Shown: positions 27,956 to 36,712 of the stretch, in pieces | Numbering within the stretch: position 1 is the first letter of the stretch | Layout of the letters: every line of letters starts with the position of its first letter | From: an uncultured Aquimarina sp. | Lineage (GTDB): Bacteria; Bacteroidota; Bacteroidia; Flavobacteriales; Flavobacteriaceae | DNA length: 64,000 nt | Direction of reading: 5' to 3' | Assembly (NCBI GenBank): GCA_947496705.1 | Contig: CANMDW010000001.1 | Coordinates: 744,001 to 808,000 of the forward strand | Notes under the pieces: generated by a model | What the model was told of the DNA's origin: nothing | Seen by the model: the letters and a program-made list of their open reading frames with translations, nothing else | Databases searched by the model: none | Translations under genes and position numbers: made by a program

Positions 27956-28058
27956 GATTAAAAGGTATTTAAATATTGCGTGTAAAAAGTTATTTAGAAA
28001 CCACTTCATTTAATTAAATGATCGACAAAAATACAAAAATAATCGATAAAATGCAACT

Positions 28059-28077
28059 ATTACGGCTTAACCGTAAT
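28059..28077. promoter_or_regulatory. Palindrome ATTACGG-CTTAA-CCGTAAT
   Basis: A 7-bp perfect inverted repeat with a core nearly identical to that at 17316-17334. It lies about 105 bp upstream of the secreted DUF547 gene on the minus strand and is followed on the plus strand by a T run, so a hairpin is also possible. Confidence 0.45.
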
Positions 28078-28178
28078 TTTTTTGTTAAAAAAACGCTAAT
28101 TAATACTTAGCGCTCTTCGAAAGAAAAGCAATTATACATAACATATGAGTCTGAAAATACCTGCAAAAAATAACCAGA

Positions 28179-28209
28179 TTGTAGAATATCATAAGATGAT
28201 GTATCTTTG
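28179..28209 (+). promoter_or_regulatory. Consensus promoter upstream of the flavin oxidoreductase
   Basis: TTG at 28179-28181 and TATCTTTG at 28202-28209, spacer 20 nt. This gives a transcript start near 28215 and a leader of over 230 nt before the 28448 gene. Confidence 0.6.
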
Positions 28210-28237
28210 CAACCGAACTTTTTTCAATTGCCCCAAA

Positions 28238-28351
28238 ATGCTTCTTTATTACCTCTTTTTCGTCTTTTTATTACTTCTTAGTAGTGCTGCTATGAAGTGC
28301 AAAAAAGTCTTCAAAACAAATAAACCTGTCCGTTTGTCTACCGACAGGTAG
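28238..28351 (+). CDS. Possible 37-residue membrane peptide
   Basis: Begins MLLYYLFFVFLLLLSSAA, a hydrophobic helix, and ends in the repeat described at 28325. It starts just 22 nt after the predicted transcript start. It might be a leader peptide, but composition alone cannot separate it from chance. Confidence 0.22.
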   Translation: MLLYYLFFVFLLLLSSAAMKCKKVFKTNKPVRLSTDR

Positions 28352-28425
28352 ATACGCAGGCAGGAATTAGCTATTTTCGCTTCAATTCTATCCTTGTCTG
28401 AACGCCAGGCAGATCAGTAGACAGG
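28325..28425. repeat. REP-like cluster of inverted repeats
   Basis: Stem pairs CCTGTC/GACAGG (28325-28348) and CTACC/GGTAG, then a second cluster 28393-28425 with GTCT.../AGACAGG. It is rich in variants of CAGGCAG and TGTCTAC, like small repeats found repeatedly between flavobacterial genes. It lies in the leader of the oxidoreductase gene. Confidence 0.5.
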
Positions 28426-28447
28426 CAAAAAAGCTTAAATCACTTCT

Positions 28448-29665
28448 ATGATTAATACAAAATTGATACTCCCTTGTGGTGTTATATTAAAAAACAGATT
28501 GGTTAAGTCTGCTATGACAGAACGCATTAGCAATAGAAAATTTGAACCTACCAGGGGCCATGAAAAATTGTATAAAAATTGGTCTACTACCGGGGCAGGA
28601 TTATTAATTACCGGAAATGTGATTATAGATAGAAAACACCTGGAATCGGCCGGTAATGTATGTTTTGATGATGAAAATATGTTGTCTAAGCTTCATTTAT
28701 GGGCCAAAGCAGCAAAGTCAAATGGTAATCAGGTATGGGTACAAATTTCGCATTCTGGCAGACAGGCAAATAAATTTAGCGTTGGTCGCCCCTTGGCACC
28801 GTCAGAGGTGCAATTGAAGAAGATGGGGCTTTTTGGTAAACCAAAGGCTATGACCGAAGATGATATACAAGAGGTGATTGAAGGTTTCGTTAAAGCTGCC
28901 AAACTTGCCAAAAAAGCCGGGTTTACCGGAGTTCAGATCCATGCTGCTCATGGATACTTGCTAAATCAGTTTTTATCACCAAGAACTAATATTAGAACCG
29001 ATCAATGGGGAGGAAGTATAGAGAATCGTAGTCGTTTGTTACTTACAATTATTCGCGAAATTAGAAAAGAAGTTGAAGGTGGTTTTCCTATATCAGTAAA
29101 GTTAAATTCGGCAGATTTTCAGAGAGGAGGGTTTACCGAAGATGAATCTCTGAAAGTTGTAAAAATGCTGAACAAAGAAAAGATAGATGTACTCGAGATT
29201 TCTGGGGGAACTTATGAAAAATTAGCCTTCTTTTTAATGAATGAGGAAGATGCTGTAGTAAAAGAAAGCACCAAAAGAAGAGAAGCTTATTTTATTGATT
29301 TTGCTAAAAAAATTAGAGCTATTAGTGAGTTACCTTTGATGATTACCGGGGGTTTCAGGTCTTACGATTTTTGTAATGAAGTATTAGAGAACGGCGAAGT
29401 TGACCTGATCGGGATGGGTCGGCCTTTTATCACTAACCGAGAAGATATCCCAGAGTTTTTAAAAGGGAGGATACCAAACCTGGAAAATCTGATACTAAGA
29501 ACCGGGATGCAGCAATTCGAGGATTCTGCTGAAGGAGGTTTCTATGCCCGACAACTAATTCGATTTTCTAAAGGAAAAAGATTCAAACTCAACATGAACC
29601 CACTTTGGTGTTCTATGTTTTTGGTTATTTATGAATTTAGAAAAGCAATGGCCAAAAAGTTTTAA
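28448..29665 (+). CDS. NADH:flavin oxidoreductase (old yellow enzyme family)
   Basis: 405 residues, an FMN-binding TIM barrel. Substrate-binding H165 and H168 sit in the diagnostic HAAHGYLLNQFLSPRTN segment (165-181), followed by the WGGSIENR signature. The C-terminus GGFRSYDFC and IGMGRPFI contribute phosphate and FMN contacts. It reduces activated C=C bonds with NAD(P)H, but the physiological substrate is unknown. No iron-sulphur domain is attached, so it is the simple form. It converges on the aminotransferase gene with only 7 bp between the ends. Confidence 0.88.
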   Translation: MINTKLILPCGVILKNRLVKSAMTERISNRKFEPTRGHEKLYKNWSTTGAGLLITGNVIIDRKHLESAGNVCFDDENMLSKLHLWAKAAKSNGNQVWVQISHSGRQANKFSVGRPLAPSEVQLKKMGLFGKPKAMTEDDIQEVIEGFVKAAKLAKKAGFTGVQIHAAHGYLLNQFLSPRTNIRTDQWGGSIENRSRLLLTIIREIRKEVEGGFPISVKLNSADFQRGGFTEDESLKVVKMLNKEKIDVLEISGGTYEKLAFFLMNEEDAVVKESTKRREAYFIDFAKKIRAISELPLMITGGFRSYDFCNEVLENGEVDLIGMGRPFITNREDIPEFLKGRIPNLENLILRTGMQQFEDSAEGGFYARQLIRFSKGKRFKLNMNPLWCSMFLVIYEFRKAMAKKF

Positions 29666-29672
29666 ACATACT

Positions 29673-30791
29673 CTAACCATACAAGCTGGCAAATGCTTCG
29701 GTAAAAAGTTTTACCTCCTCCAGAGTTCCGGTACTGATCCTGCACCAGTCAAAAAAAGGAGGAAAAGGACGCCCAATCAGTACACCTTTGTTCATCATTT
29801 CTTTGTGAAGTGTTCTGATATCTTTGCCTGATTTGAAGAAAATAAAATTAGTATTTGACTTTACATAAGGCAATTCTAAGGTATCTAACGTTTTGTAGAT
29901 TAAGCTTTTAGCTTCTTTATTCTTTTGTAAGCTGAAATTATAAAATTCTTTATCCTCAAGTGCTTCTTTGGCAGCAGCGATAGCAAGTACGTTACTAAAA
30001 GCAACCATATTTCTCCGAAGTTTTTCTGTTAAAGATGGCTTTGCAATAAGATACCCGATACGCAGGCCTGCCATTCCGTATACTTTTGAGAATGTTCTGG
30101 AGACAATTACGTTTTTATTCTGTTTTACCAACTCAACCATAGATGGGTAATCTGGTTCTTCAATAAAATCATAGTAGGCCTCATCGCTAAAAAGGATGGT
30201 TTTGTTACTTACAGCATCACAAAAATCCATCAATTTTTTTGATGGCAATGCTGTTGATGTAGGATTATTTGGGTTGCAAAGAAAGACTAATTTGGTTTTT
30301 GAAGAAATCCGCTTTTCAATCCCAGGCATATCATATCCTTTATCCTCATCCACAGGAACCCAATTTACCGTAGCCCCCCATTCTTTGGCATAAGTCATCA
30401 TGGCCAAAAAAGTGGGTTGGCCGGCGATAATTTCTCCTCCATTGGCAGCAAAGGTAATTCCTGTTACTTTTAAACCTTCGGTAGAGCCTCCGCAGATAAT
30501 AATATGGTCTTTGGTAACTCCTTCTTTTTTTGCCAGGATCTCTGCCAATTCATCTGCATAGGTATAAGGATACCTACAACCGTGTTCAAAAGCAGATACG
30601 ATGGCTTTTCTTACTTTTTCTGACGGGCCATAAGGATTTTCATTAGAACTTAAACGTATCAGTTTAGAAAGTGGTCTGGGATTGTATTTCTGTACTTCTT
30701 CTAATGTCAAGGCATTAGCAAAGCTTAATCCTCCTAATAATGCAAAGCTTCCTCCCAGCGAAGTAGATTTTAACCATTGTCTTCTATCCAT
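29673..30791 (-). CDS. HisC-like PLP aminotransferase with an export signal
   Basis: 372 residues. The core is a fold-type-I aminotransferase of the histidinol-phosphate aminotransferase type: SSNENPYGPS near 48-57, NPNNPT near 173-178 and PLP lysine K236 in SRTFSKVYG. The N-terminus MDRRQWLKSTSLGGSFALLGG resembles a Tat-type signal (one Arg-Arg), which is unusual for a cytosolic amino-acid enzyme and suggests a periplasmic variant. It lies between the old yellow enzyme gene and arsM with no close partner, so its substrate is unknown. Confidence 0.82.
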   Translation of the reverse strand: MDRRQWLKSTSLGGSFALLGGLSFANALTLEEVQKYNPRPLSKLIRLSSNENPYGPSEKVRKAIVSAFEHGCRYPYTYADELAEILAKKEGVTKDHIIICGGSTEGLKVTGITFAANGGEIIAGQPTFLAMMTYAKEWGATVNWVPVDEDKGYDMPGIEKRISSKTKLVFLCNPNNPTSTALPSKKLMDFCDAVSNKTILFSDEAYYDFIEEPDYPSMVELVKQNKNVIVSRTFSKVYGMAGLRIGYLIAKPSLTEKLRRNMVAFSNVLAIAAAKEALEDKEFYNFSLQKNKEAKSLIYKTLDTLELPYVKSNTNFIFFKSGKDIRTLHKEMMNKGVLIGRPFPPFFDWCRISTGTLEEVKLFTEAFASLYG

Positions 30792-30876
30792 GATAGTATA
30801 TTTTTAGAATGATTTGCATTCTAAAGATAGTAATTAATTGATTTTAAAATTCTTAATATTTTGAGAATTAAGTTTT

Positions 30877-30916
30877 GGCAAAAAAGAAGCCGGAAACAAT
30901 TCTTTGTTTTCGGCTT
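30877..30916 (-). terminator. Terminator of the arsenosugar operon
   Basis: On the minus strand AAGCCGAAAACAA pairs with TTGTTTCCGGCTT and is followed by CTTTTTTG. Confidence 0.75.
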
Positions 30917-30940
30917 AGGCATTATAGTTAGCTATCTATT

Positions 30941-31909
30941 TTAGCAACATCCTCCACCATCATAATGATAGGTAGATTTGCTAATAAATATATCGTCTCT
31001 TCCAAGATCGGCAAGAGCACCAGCAGTTTTATCACATACTGCAACTGGCTGATTTTTTAGTAATACATGGCCTTTTTTATCATCAAAATAATCTTCATCT
31101 CCAAAGTAAATGGCTGCTTTTCCTGTAAAAACACAGGGCCCGTCTTTTGGCATAGGATCTTTTATCGCGGCTACTTCAATAGATTCTATATATATTAACT
31201 CATCGGTATCATAATGTTTTGGGTCCAAAATTCGATACGGTTTACGTGCTCTGATCTCTATAGTTCCAAAACCTACATCGGTGAGTGCCTTCACATATGC
31301 TGCAATGGGTAAACTTCCGCTTAAGCATAGTGCTCTTAATCGTTCATCGTTGCGCAGTGTATCATTCATGGGTTGCTCACAGGTTGGATCGCTCATGACT
31401 AATCTTCCGTGAGGTTTAAGCACCCTGTACATTTCTTCGATTGCCTTTTTCAGGTCTTCTTCCTTAAAAATATTAAACAGACAATTTTGTGCTGCGACGT
31501 CAATACTATTATCTTCAACAGGAAGATTTAGTGCATCTCCATATCTTAGATCTACAAATTCATTTTTGAACCAATCATTTTGAGCCTCGGCTTCTTTAAA
31601 ATTTTTACGAGAAGCTTCCAGCATTTCCTGAACCACATCTACACCAATTACACCACTTTTTTGACGTGAGAAATAAGAGAATTGCAATAATTCCATTCCA
31701 CCACCAACACCAACATACAGGATTTTAGGATTATTTGTTAAATCCCGGGCATTTACCGTGCTTCCACATCCATAATTCATTTCCTGCATGATTTTAGGGA
31801 TTTTAAGTCCTGGTAACTCCCAAATAGGATTGGTAGTACAACACAAACCTATATCGGGGGTGAGTGCTGCTTCTTTATACATATCGTGAGTGGTATCTAA
31901 ATAGCTCAT
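30941..31909 (-). CDS. ArsM-type arsenite methyltransferase (arsenosugar)
   Basis: 322 residues with a SAM methyltransferase fold (YVGVGGGME, about 66-74; YRVLKPHGRLVMSDP). Cysteines that could hold trivalent arsenic include C23-C24 and C48, with the arrangement YGCG, plus AQNC, PTCEQ and a final GGGCC (C321, C322). The Gly-Gly-Gly-Cys-Cys tail and length match the arsenosugar-associated ArsM form rather than classical ArsM. It should methylate arsenite to mono- or dimethylated arsenic, the substrate of ArsS. Last gene of the operon, followed by a terminator. Confidence 0.85.
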   Translation of the reverse strand: MSYLDTTHDMYKEAALTPDIGLCCTTNPIWELPGLKIPKIMQEMNYGCGSTVNARDLTNNPKILYVGVGGGMELLQFSYFSRQKSGVIGVDVVQEMLEASRKNFKEAEAQNDWFKNEFVDLRYGDALNLPVEDNSIDVAAQNCLFNIFKEEDLKKAIEEMYRVLKPHGRLVMSDPTCEQPMNDTLRNDERLRALCLSGSLPIAAYVKALTDVGFGTIEIRARKPYRILDPKHYDTDELIYIESIEVAAIKDPMPKDGPCVFTGKAAIYFGDEDYFDDKKGHVLLKNQPVAVCDKTAGALADLGRDDIFISKSTYHYDGGGCC

Positions 31910-31994
31910 ATAGTAAATTCGTATTTTTTACAAGTTATTTTGGGTTATAAATATTCCTTAGTCGAAAAGTGAATATAAAACTTTCAAATTTGTT

Positions 31995-32807
31995 TTAAAG
32001 TGATTTTATTAATTCTTTGAATAAGAGTATCATCTCTGGTTCTGCTTTTCCTGCCATAGCAATAATCTCATCGATATTAATAGGTTTCAGATTATCGGGA
32101 TCACATTCATCGGTAAGTACCGAAACTGCCACCACCCGAAGATCAAGGTGATTTGCTACAATAACCTCGGGCACAGTACTCATCCCTACGGCGTCTGCAC
32201 CAATAATTTTTAAATAACGATATTCTGCACGGGTTTCCAGCTGAGGGCCAACTACAGAGGCATACACACCTTTGTGCAGGTTGATATTATTGTTTTTGGC
32301 AATTACTTCTAATTTGGCGTTGATGATGAGGTCATACGGAGTGCTCATATCTGTAAAACGGCTTCCTAATTGCTCTACGCCTTTAAAAGCCAGGGGCGAA
32401 CCGCCCTGAAGGTTGATATGATCATCGATAAGCATCAACTCACCTTTTTTAAAGCCTAAATTAACAGCGCCAGACGCATTGGAGACCAACAACGTTTTGA
32501 TACCTAATGTATGCATGATCCGCACAGGATAGGTAACATCCTGAAGTGAATACCCCTCATACAAGTGAAAGCGGCCTTGCATCACAACTACTTTTTTTCC
32601 TTCCAGTTTTCCGTAGATCAATTTTCCTTTATGAAACTCTACAGTCGCTGTTGGGAAATTAGGAATGTGATTGTAACTTACCTCATGGATAATCTCAATT
32701 TCATTAATCAATTGTCCTAAACCGGTTCCCAGTATGATTCCGATTTCGGGCTTATCGAATCCTTTTTTCTGAAGGAATTCTGTGGTTTCTTCTATGTATT
32801 TAATCAT
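31995..32807 (-). CDS. Purine nucleoside phosphorylase
   Basis: 270 residues of the trimeric PNP type: GTGLGQL near 27-33, phosphate-binding NASGAVN, and SVVGPQLETRAEYRY. In the arsenosugar route the expected job is release of adenine from 5'-deoxy-5'-dimethylarsinoyl-adenosine, leaving a ribose for the next step; this role is inferred from the cluster. A general salvage role is the alternative. Its start overlaps the glycosyltransferase stop by 4 bp (ATGA type), so the genes are translationally coupled. Confidence 0.85.
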   Translation of the reverse strand: MIKYIEETTEFLQKKGFDKPEIGIILGTGLGQLINEIEIIHEVSYNHIPNFPTATVEFHKGKLIYGKLEGKKVVVMQGRFHLYEGYSLQDVTYPVRIMHTLGIKTLLVSNASGAVNLGFKKGELMLIDDHINLQGGSPLAFKGVEQLGSRFTDMSTPYDLIINAKLEVIAKNNNINLHKGVYASVVGPQLETRAEYRYLKIIGADAVGMSTVPEVIVANHLDLRVVAVSVLTDECDPDNLKPINIDEIIAMAGKAEPEMILLFKELIKSL

Positions 32808-33445
32808 TGGTTCAAGAATTTTTGAAAAGCATCAATGTCTTTGATGTCATCGTAAATATCTACATCATTGCGTTCTTCCAGTATTTTTATATTTTCATTT
32901 TTTAAATCTTTCAAGGTGTCCCGAAGTACAGTTTCTGTTCCCCATACTTTATTTCTAAACACCTGTGAATGTAAGGATTTCATTCCTAATAAATAGTATC
33001 CACCATCTTCGGCCGGGCCAATCACATAATCATGGGTTTCTAACTCCATAAAAGCGTATTCTAGATCCTTCAGACCTAAATCATACATATCGCTGCCAAT
33101 AATAATAATTTTTTTGTAACCTTCAGCAAATCCTTCGGTAAATGCATACTCCATGCGTTTTCCCAGATCATTTCCAAGCTGCTGTTTTTTATTATATATT
33201 TCGGGATTCCAAAAGTCATTTTCTCTTACTTTTACAGAGTAATGCACTTGTTTAGATAGTTTCAGGCTTTTGGTTATCGATACGGTGTGTTGTAACAAAA
33301 ATTTGTAGATATCCAAAGCTGTTTGGTCTCCAACCGTTGTCGCCAGACGCGTTTTGCATTTGCCCAATTCCGGATTTCGGGTAAAGATCATCAATAGATT
33401 TTCTTCTTTCAATTTGAGTATACTTTTTTTCCATTGGTCAACCAT
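32804..33445 (-). CDS. TIGR04282-family glycosyltransferase (arsenosugar)
   Basis: 213 residues from ATG 33445; a further ATG at 33454 and a TTG at 33466 are possible, all inside the end of the rhodanese gene. DUF2064/GT-A-like motifs are visible: IIIIGSDMYDLGLKDLEYAF and GPAEDGGYYLLGM. Families TIGR04282 and TIGR04283 accompany ArsS in arsenosugar clusters and are thought to add or modify the sugar. TIGR04283 is not seen nearby. The product would be a simple arsenosugar; its final structure cannot be read from sequence. Confidence 0.8.
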   Translation of the reverse strand: MVDQWKKSILKLKEENLLMIFTRNPELGKCKTRLATTVGDQTALDIYKFLLQHTVSITKSLKLSKQVHYSVKVRENDFWNPEIYNKKQQLGNDLGKRMEYAFTEGFAEGYKKIIIIGSDMYDLGLKDLEYAFMELETHDYVIGPAEDGGYYLLGMKSLHSQVFRNKVWGTETVLRDTLKDLKNENIKILEERNDVDIYDDIKDIDAFQKFLNQ

Positions 33446-33906
33446 TTTTCCCATAGTTTGGAGCAAACGTGAACGTTTTCAGTTACTTCTCCTTCAGCAT
33501 CCATCACAGGATAGTTGTTGTTTTTCCATTCAAAAATACCTCCGTATAGGTTAAAAACATTGGTGTACCCTTCATTTTTGAGTTTTTCGGATATATCTTC
33601 CGAACGAACACCCAAACTACAATACACCACAATAGTATCGTTTTTTGATATATTTTGCTCTGTAATAGTTTCTATTTGAAAATGATTATATCCTACAAGT
33701 TTCGCATTTTTTATATGACTTACTTCAAATTCATTTTTTTCGCGGGCATCCAAAACCATAACCTGATCCTGAATTGCCTTTAATTCGGAAACAGAAATGT
33801 ACGGAATCGTTTCATTATTATATTGATCCAACAATTCATCTAGCGAATCTTGAGCAATACCAACATGAGTAATGATCAAGAAGATGTAACATATTTTGAT
33901 ATTCAT
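33409..33906 (-). CDS. Secreted rhodanese-like protein
   Basis: 165 residues with a signal peptide (MNIKICYIFLIITHVGIAQ). One rhodanese domain follows, with VLDAREKNEFEVSHI and the active-site loop C96-SLGVR. It should carry a sulfane sulfur on Cys96. The gene overlaps the glycosyltransferase start and lies 10 bp after arsS, so it is part of the operon. How an exported sulfurtransferase fits the cytosolic arsenic route is not clear; thio-arsenical chemistry is one speculative link. Confidence 0.82.
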   Translation of the reverse strand: MNIKICYIFLIITHVGIAQDSLDELLDQYNNETIPYISVSELKAIQDQVMVLDAREKNEFEVSHIKNAKLVGYNHFQIETITEQNISKNDTIVVYCSLGVRSEDISEKLKNEGYTNVFNLYGGIFEWKNNNYPVMDAEGEVTENVHVCSKLWEKWLTNGKKVYSN

Positions 33907-33916
33907 TTTTTATTTG

Positions 33917-34978
33917 TTATGTTACGGTTCCCTGGCAACTGCTTCCTGCACCAGCTGTACAACCATAGCAGTGTTGTGAAATTACGATATTTCTATTCTG
34001 AAGTAACTCTTCATTATATTCATTAATATGTTTTACTTTACTAGCCACCTTAAGTTCAAGCATTTGGTTAAAGTCACAGTCATATAACCAACCATCCCAA
34101 CTTACAGAAATCGTATTGGTACACATCACATTGGCTACCGCCGTAGGGTTATACGCTTCAACTAAAGCATACATATAATCTTCATAGTTTTCTGAAGCGA
34201 TCAGGTAATCCAAAAATCTGCTGATAGGTAGATTGGTGATCGCAAAAAGGTTATGAAATTTAATGCCAAAATCCTCTAGCAGGGCTTTTTTGAAATCTTT
34301 TTCTAGTGCGGCCTGATCCCCGGGCAAAAATGCTCCTGATGGATTATATACCAAATCCAGTCTTAGCTCACTATCTGGCATGCCATATCCTCGTTCATTG
34401 AGCTCCTGCAATGCTTTTATAGATTTATCAAAAACCCCATCGCCTCGTTGTTTGTCTGTTTTTCCTCTGGTCCAGTGTGGCATAGAGGAGACTATATGTA
34501 CATTATATTTTTTGAAAAAATCTGGAAGATCATAGTATTTTTTGTTGGCTCTTATAATAGTAAGGTTACTGCGCACAATAAAATCTTTGATTCCTACTTT
34601 GCTGGCTTCTTCAACAAACCATCTGAAGTTTGGATTCATTTCTGGTGCTCCACCCGTAAGATCCAGGGTATGCGCCCCTGTTTTTTTAATCACTTCCAGG
34701 CATTGCAGCATAGTCTCTCTGGTCATGATCTCTTTTCGATCAGGGCCCGCATCTACATGGCAATGCTCGCAGACTTGATTGCACATATATCCCACATTGA
34801 TTTGAAGGATTTCAAGTTTGTTTGGCCGTAAAGGTAAATGACCGATTTCTGCAATTTTATCTGCAAATTTTGGAAGTTCTCCATTTGCAAAAATTCCATT
34901 GCTTAGAATTTCCAACTGCCTGTTGGTATCTGCTAATTGGTCATTACGCTTATGCAAAGATTGTTTTGTTTTTGGCAT
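33917..34978 (-). CDS. arsS: ArsS radical SAM enzyme (arsenosugar synthesis)
   Basis: 353 residues. The radical SAM cluster motif is CX3CX2C (C66, C70, C73 in CNQVCEHC). The C-terminal HCYGCTAGAGSSCQG contributes C337, C340 and C348, as in the ArsS (TIGR04167) family, whose relatives sometimes use selenocysteine there; this copy encodes Cys. ArsS transfers a 5'-deoxyadenosyl unit to dimethylated arsenic to make the C-As bond. It is the key cluster marker. Second gene of the operon, after the AhpD-like gene, with a hairpin in the 96-bp gap. Confidence 0.92.
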   Translation of the reverse strand: MPKTKQSLHKRNDQLADTNRQLEILSNGIFANGELPKFADKIAEIGHLPLRPNKLEILQINVGYMCNQVCEHCHVDAGPDRKEIMTRETMLQCLEVIKKTGAHTLDLTGGAPEMNPNFRWFVEEASKVGIKDFIVRSNLTIIRANKKYYDLPDFFKKYNVHIVSSMPHWTRGKTDKQRGDGVFDKSIKALQELNERGYGMPDSELRLDLVYNPSGAFLPGDQAALEKDFKKALLEDFGIKFHNLFAITNLPISRFLDYLIASENYEDYMYALVEAYNPTAVANVMCTNTISVSWDGWLYDCDFNQMLELKVASKVKHINEYNEELLQNRNIVISQHCYGCTAGAGSSCQGTVT

Positions 34979-35012
34979 TTTCCTTTCTTGGATTTCGTTT
35001 TCCTATTAAGAG

Positions 35013-35032
35013 ATCCTGGCCTACGCCAGGAT
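35013..35032 (-). terminator. Hairpin between the AhpD-like gene and arsS
   Basis: ATCCTGGC (35013-35020) pairs with GCCAGGAT (35025-35032) across CTAC. There is no T tract on the minus strand, so it more likely processes or protects the message than terminates it. Confidence 0.5.
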
Positions 35033-35074
35033 GAGTGACCTGTAAGGTTTTACAAAGTAGAACCAACAGTCTGT

Positions 35075-35410
35075 TCACATTGATAATTTTTCGTATTTAT
35101 TCATCATCTGCACTCCATGAACCAGGGTTGCCCCGCTTTCTATGGCTGCACCAGCGTGTACTGCTTCCATCATTTCTTCTTTGGTAATACCCTTCTGGAG
35201 TCCATCTTTGGTATAGGCATCAATACAATAAGGGCATTTTACCACATGTGATACGGCGAGTGCAATTAAGGATTTTTCACGAGCACTCAATGCTCCTTCT
35301 TCAAATACTTTACCATAATACTCAAAGAATTTGTTGCCTAATTCCTCACTCCATTCTGTAATTTTTCCGAATTTTCTTAGATCTGCAGGATCATAATATG
35401 TTTTTGACAT
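35075..35410 (-). CDS. AhpD/CMD-family protein of arsenosugar clusters
   Basis: 111 residues of the carboxymuconolactone decarboxylase/AhpD fold with the redox pair C59-P-Y-C62 and the EEMMEAVHAGAAIESGATLVHG segment. The arsenosugar-associated peroxidase-like form (TIGR04169) is this length. It could reduce arsenic or peroxide intermediates, but its role is unproven. It is the promoter-proximal gene of the operon. Confidence 0.87.
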   Translation of the reverse strand: MSKTYYDPADLRKFGKITEWSEELGNKFFEYYGKVFEEGALSAREKSLIALAVSHVVKCPYCIDAYTKDGLQKGITKEEMMEAVHAGAAIESGATLVHGVQMMNKYEKLSM

Positions 35411-35433
35411 GCTGTATTGTTTTTTTAGTTACA

Positions 35434-35452
35434 GACATAAATAATATATGTC
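35434..35452. promoter_or_regulatory. Candidate operator GACATA-N7-TATGTC
   Basis: Inverted repeat 24 bp upstream of the AhpD-like start codon in the 291-bp divergent region shared with a LacI gene. No ArsR gene is in the window, so the arsenic sensor is unknown. Confidence 0.35.
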
Positions 35453-35701
35453 GTTAATAGGGTATCAATGCTTACAATAAAAGTACTGCAATAATACATA
35501 AAGTACTAAATCACTTCATTAAAAATTATTAAGAAAAAAGAACTTTAGTAAATAAATTATGGAATGATTTTCTTTAAAAAATTAAAATTACTCAACAAAG
35601 TATCATTTTTATTGATAATACATTAAGAAAAAAGTTTAATTTAGGCTCAAAAGAGATTTCACCGTCATTTTTGTTAAAAGAAAAGGTTCAAATATAAGGA
35701 C

Positions 35702-36712
35702 ATGAGGAAAAAAGTTACCCTGAAACAACTTGCTAAAGAATTAAATTTATCCATTTCTACAGTTTCCAAATCATTAAAAAATGATTCGGAGATTAGTCAA
35801 AAAACAATCAACAGAGTTCATGAACTGGCTAGTTTTTATAATTATAAGCCTAACGCACTGGCGGTAAGTTTAAAGAGTAGTAAAACCAAAACAATTGGTA
35901 TTATATTGCCAGAGATTCTCAATCATTTTTTTGCCAAAGTATTATTCGGAATAGAACAAGAGGTTTCTAAAAGCGGTTATAAAATCCTGACGTGTATTAC
36001 CAATGAGTCCTATAAAAAAGAAGTGGAATATGTCGAGATGTTAAATTATAGCAGTGTTGATGGTTTTATAGTGGCTTTAAGCCAGGAGACCCAGGTTCTT
36101 AACAAATTGGATCATTTTAAAGTTTTAAAAAGAGATAATGTGCCGGTGATCATGTTTGATCGTGTTAGTAATGAGATAGATTGTGATAAGGTTATTGTTG
36201 ACGACATGGAGGCTTCTAAAAATGCAATTCAATATCTTGTTAATAAAGGTTCTAAGAAAATAGCGGTAATTACTACTATTAGTGATTTAAGTGTTGCCAA
36301 GTTGCGATTAGAAGGTGCCAAAGAAGTTGTTTCTAAAAATGATAAAGTTTCATTAATAGAATTATCTGTTAAGAATACAGATGGTATTGAAGCCGAAATA
36401 GAAAAATTTCTTAGAGATAATACTATTGATGCTGTGCTGGGGTTGGATGAGACCGCAGCGGTAATTACTATAAATATGTCACACAAATTAGGATATAAGA
36501 TCCCAAAAGACATCTCGGTGATTGGTTTTACAGATGGTTTATTAGCAAAACATTCATATCCTAAGTTGACTACCGTTTCTCAACACGCTGAGGAATTAGG
36601 TGCCAGGGCTGCTCAAATTCTGGTAAATCAGCTTGATAATTTTGTCGAGAATCATAAACCAAAAACCGAAGTGGTAAAGACCTCACTAATCATACGAGAT
36701 TCTACTAATTAG
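35702..36712 (+). CDS. LacI-family transcriptional regulator
   Basis: 336 residues. N-terminal LacI HTH (VTLKQLAKELNLSISTVSKSLKN, about 4-26) with the hinge helix (NYKPNALAVSLKSSK), then a periplasmic-binding-protein-like sugar-sensing domain (TIGIILPE... and PVIMFDRVSNEIDCDKVIVDD). It is divergent from the arsenosugar operon but faces the GH65 gene and is more likely part of the glucan locus. Its TAG stop ends exactly at the first base of a fold-back element. Confidence 0.92.
   Translation: MRKKVTLKQLAKELNLSISTVSKSLKNDSEISQKTINRVHELASFYNYKPNALAVSLKSSKTKTIGIILPEILNHFFAKVLFGIEQEVSKSGYKILTCITNESYKKEVEYVEMLNYSSVDGFIVALSQETQVLNKLDHFKVLKRDNVPVIMFDRVSNEIDCDKVIVDDMEASKNAIQYLVNKGSKKIAVITTISDLSVAKLRLEGAKEVVSKNDKVSLIELSVKNTDGIEAEIEKFLRDNTIDAVLGLDETAAVITINMSHKLGYKIPKDISVIGFTDGLLAKHSYPKLTTVSQHAEELGARAAQILVNQLDNFVENHKPKTEVVKTSLIIRDSTN

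Noticed and set aside
28145..28351. 68-codon frame starting upstream of the promoter
   Set aside because: Its start precedes the predicted transcript start at about 28215; only the internal 37-codon version is possible.
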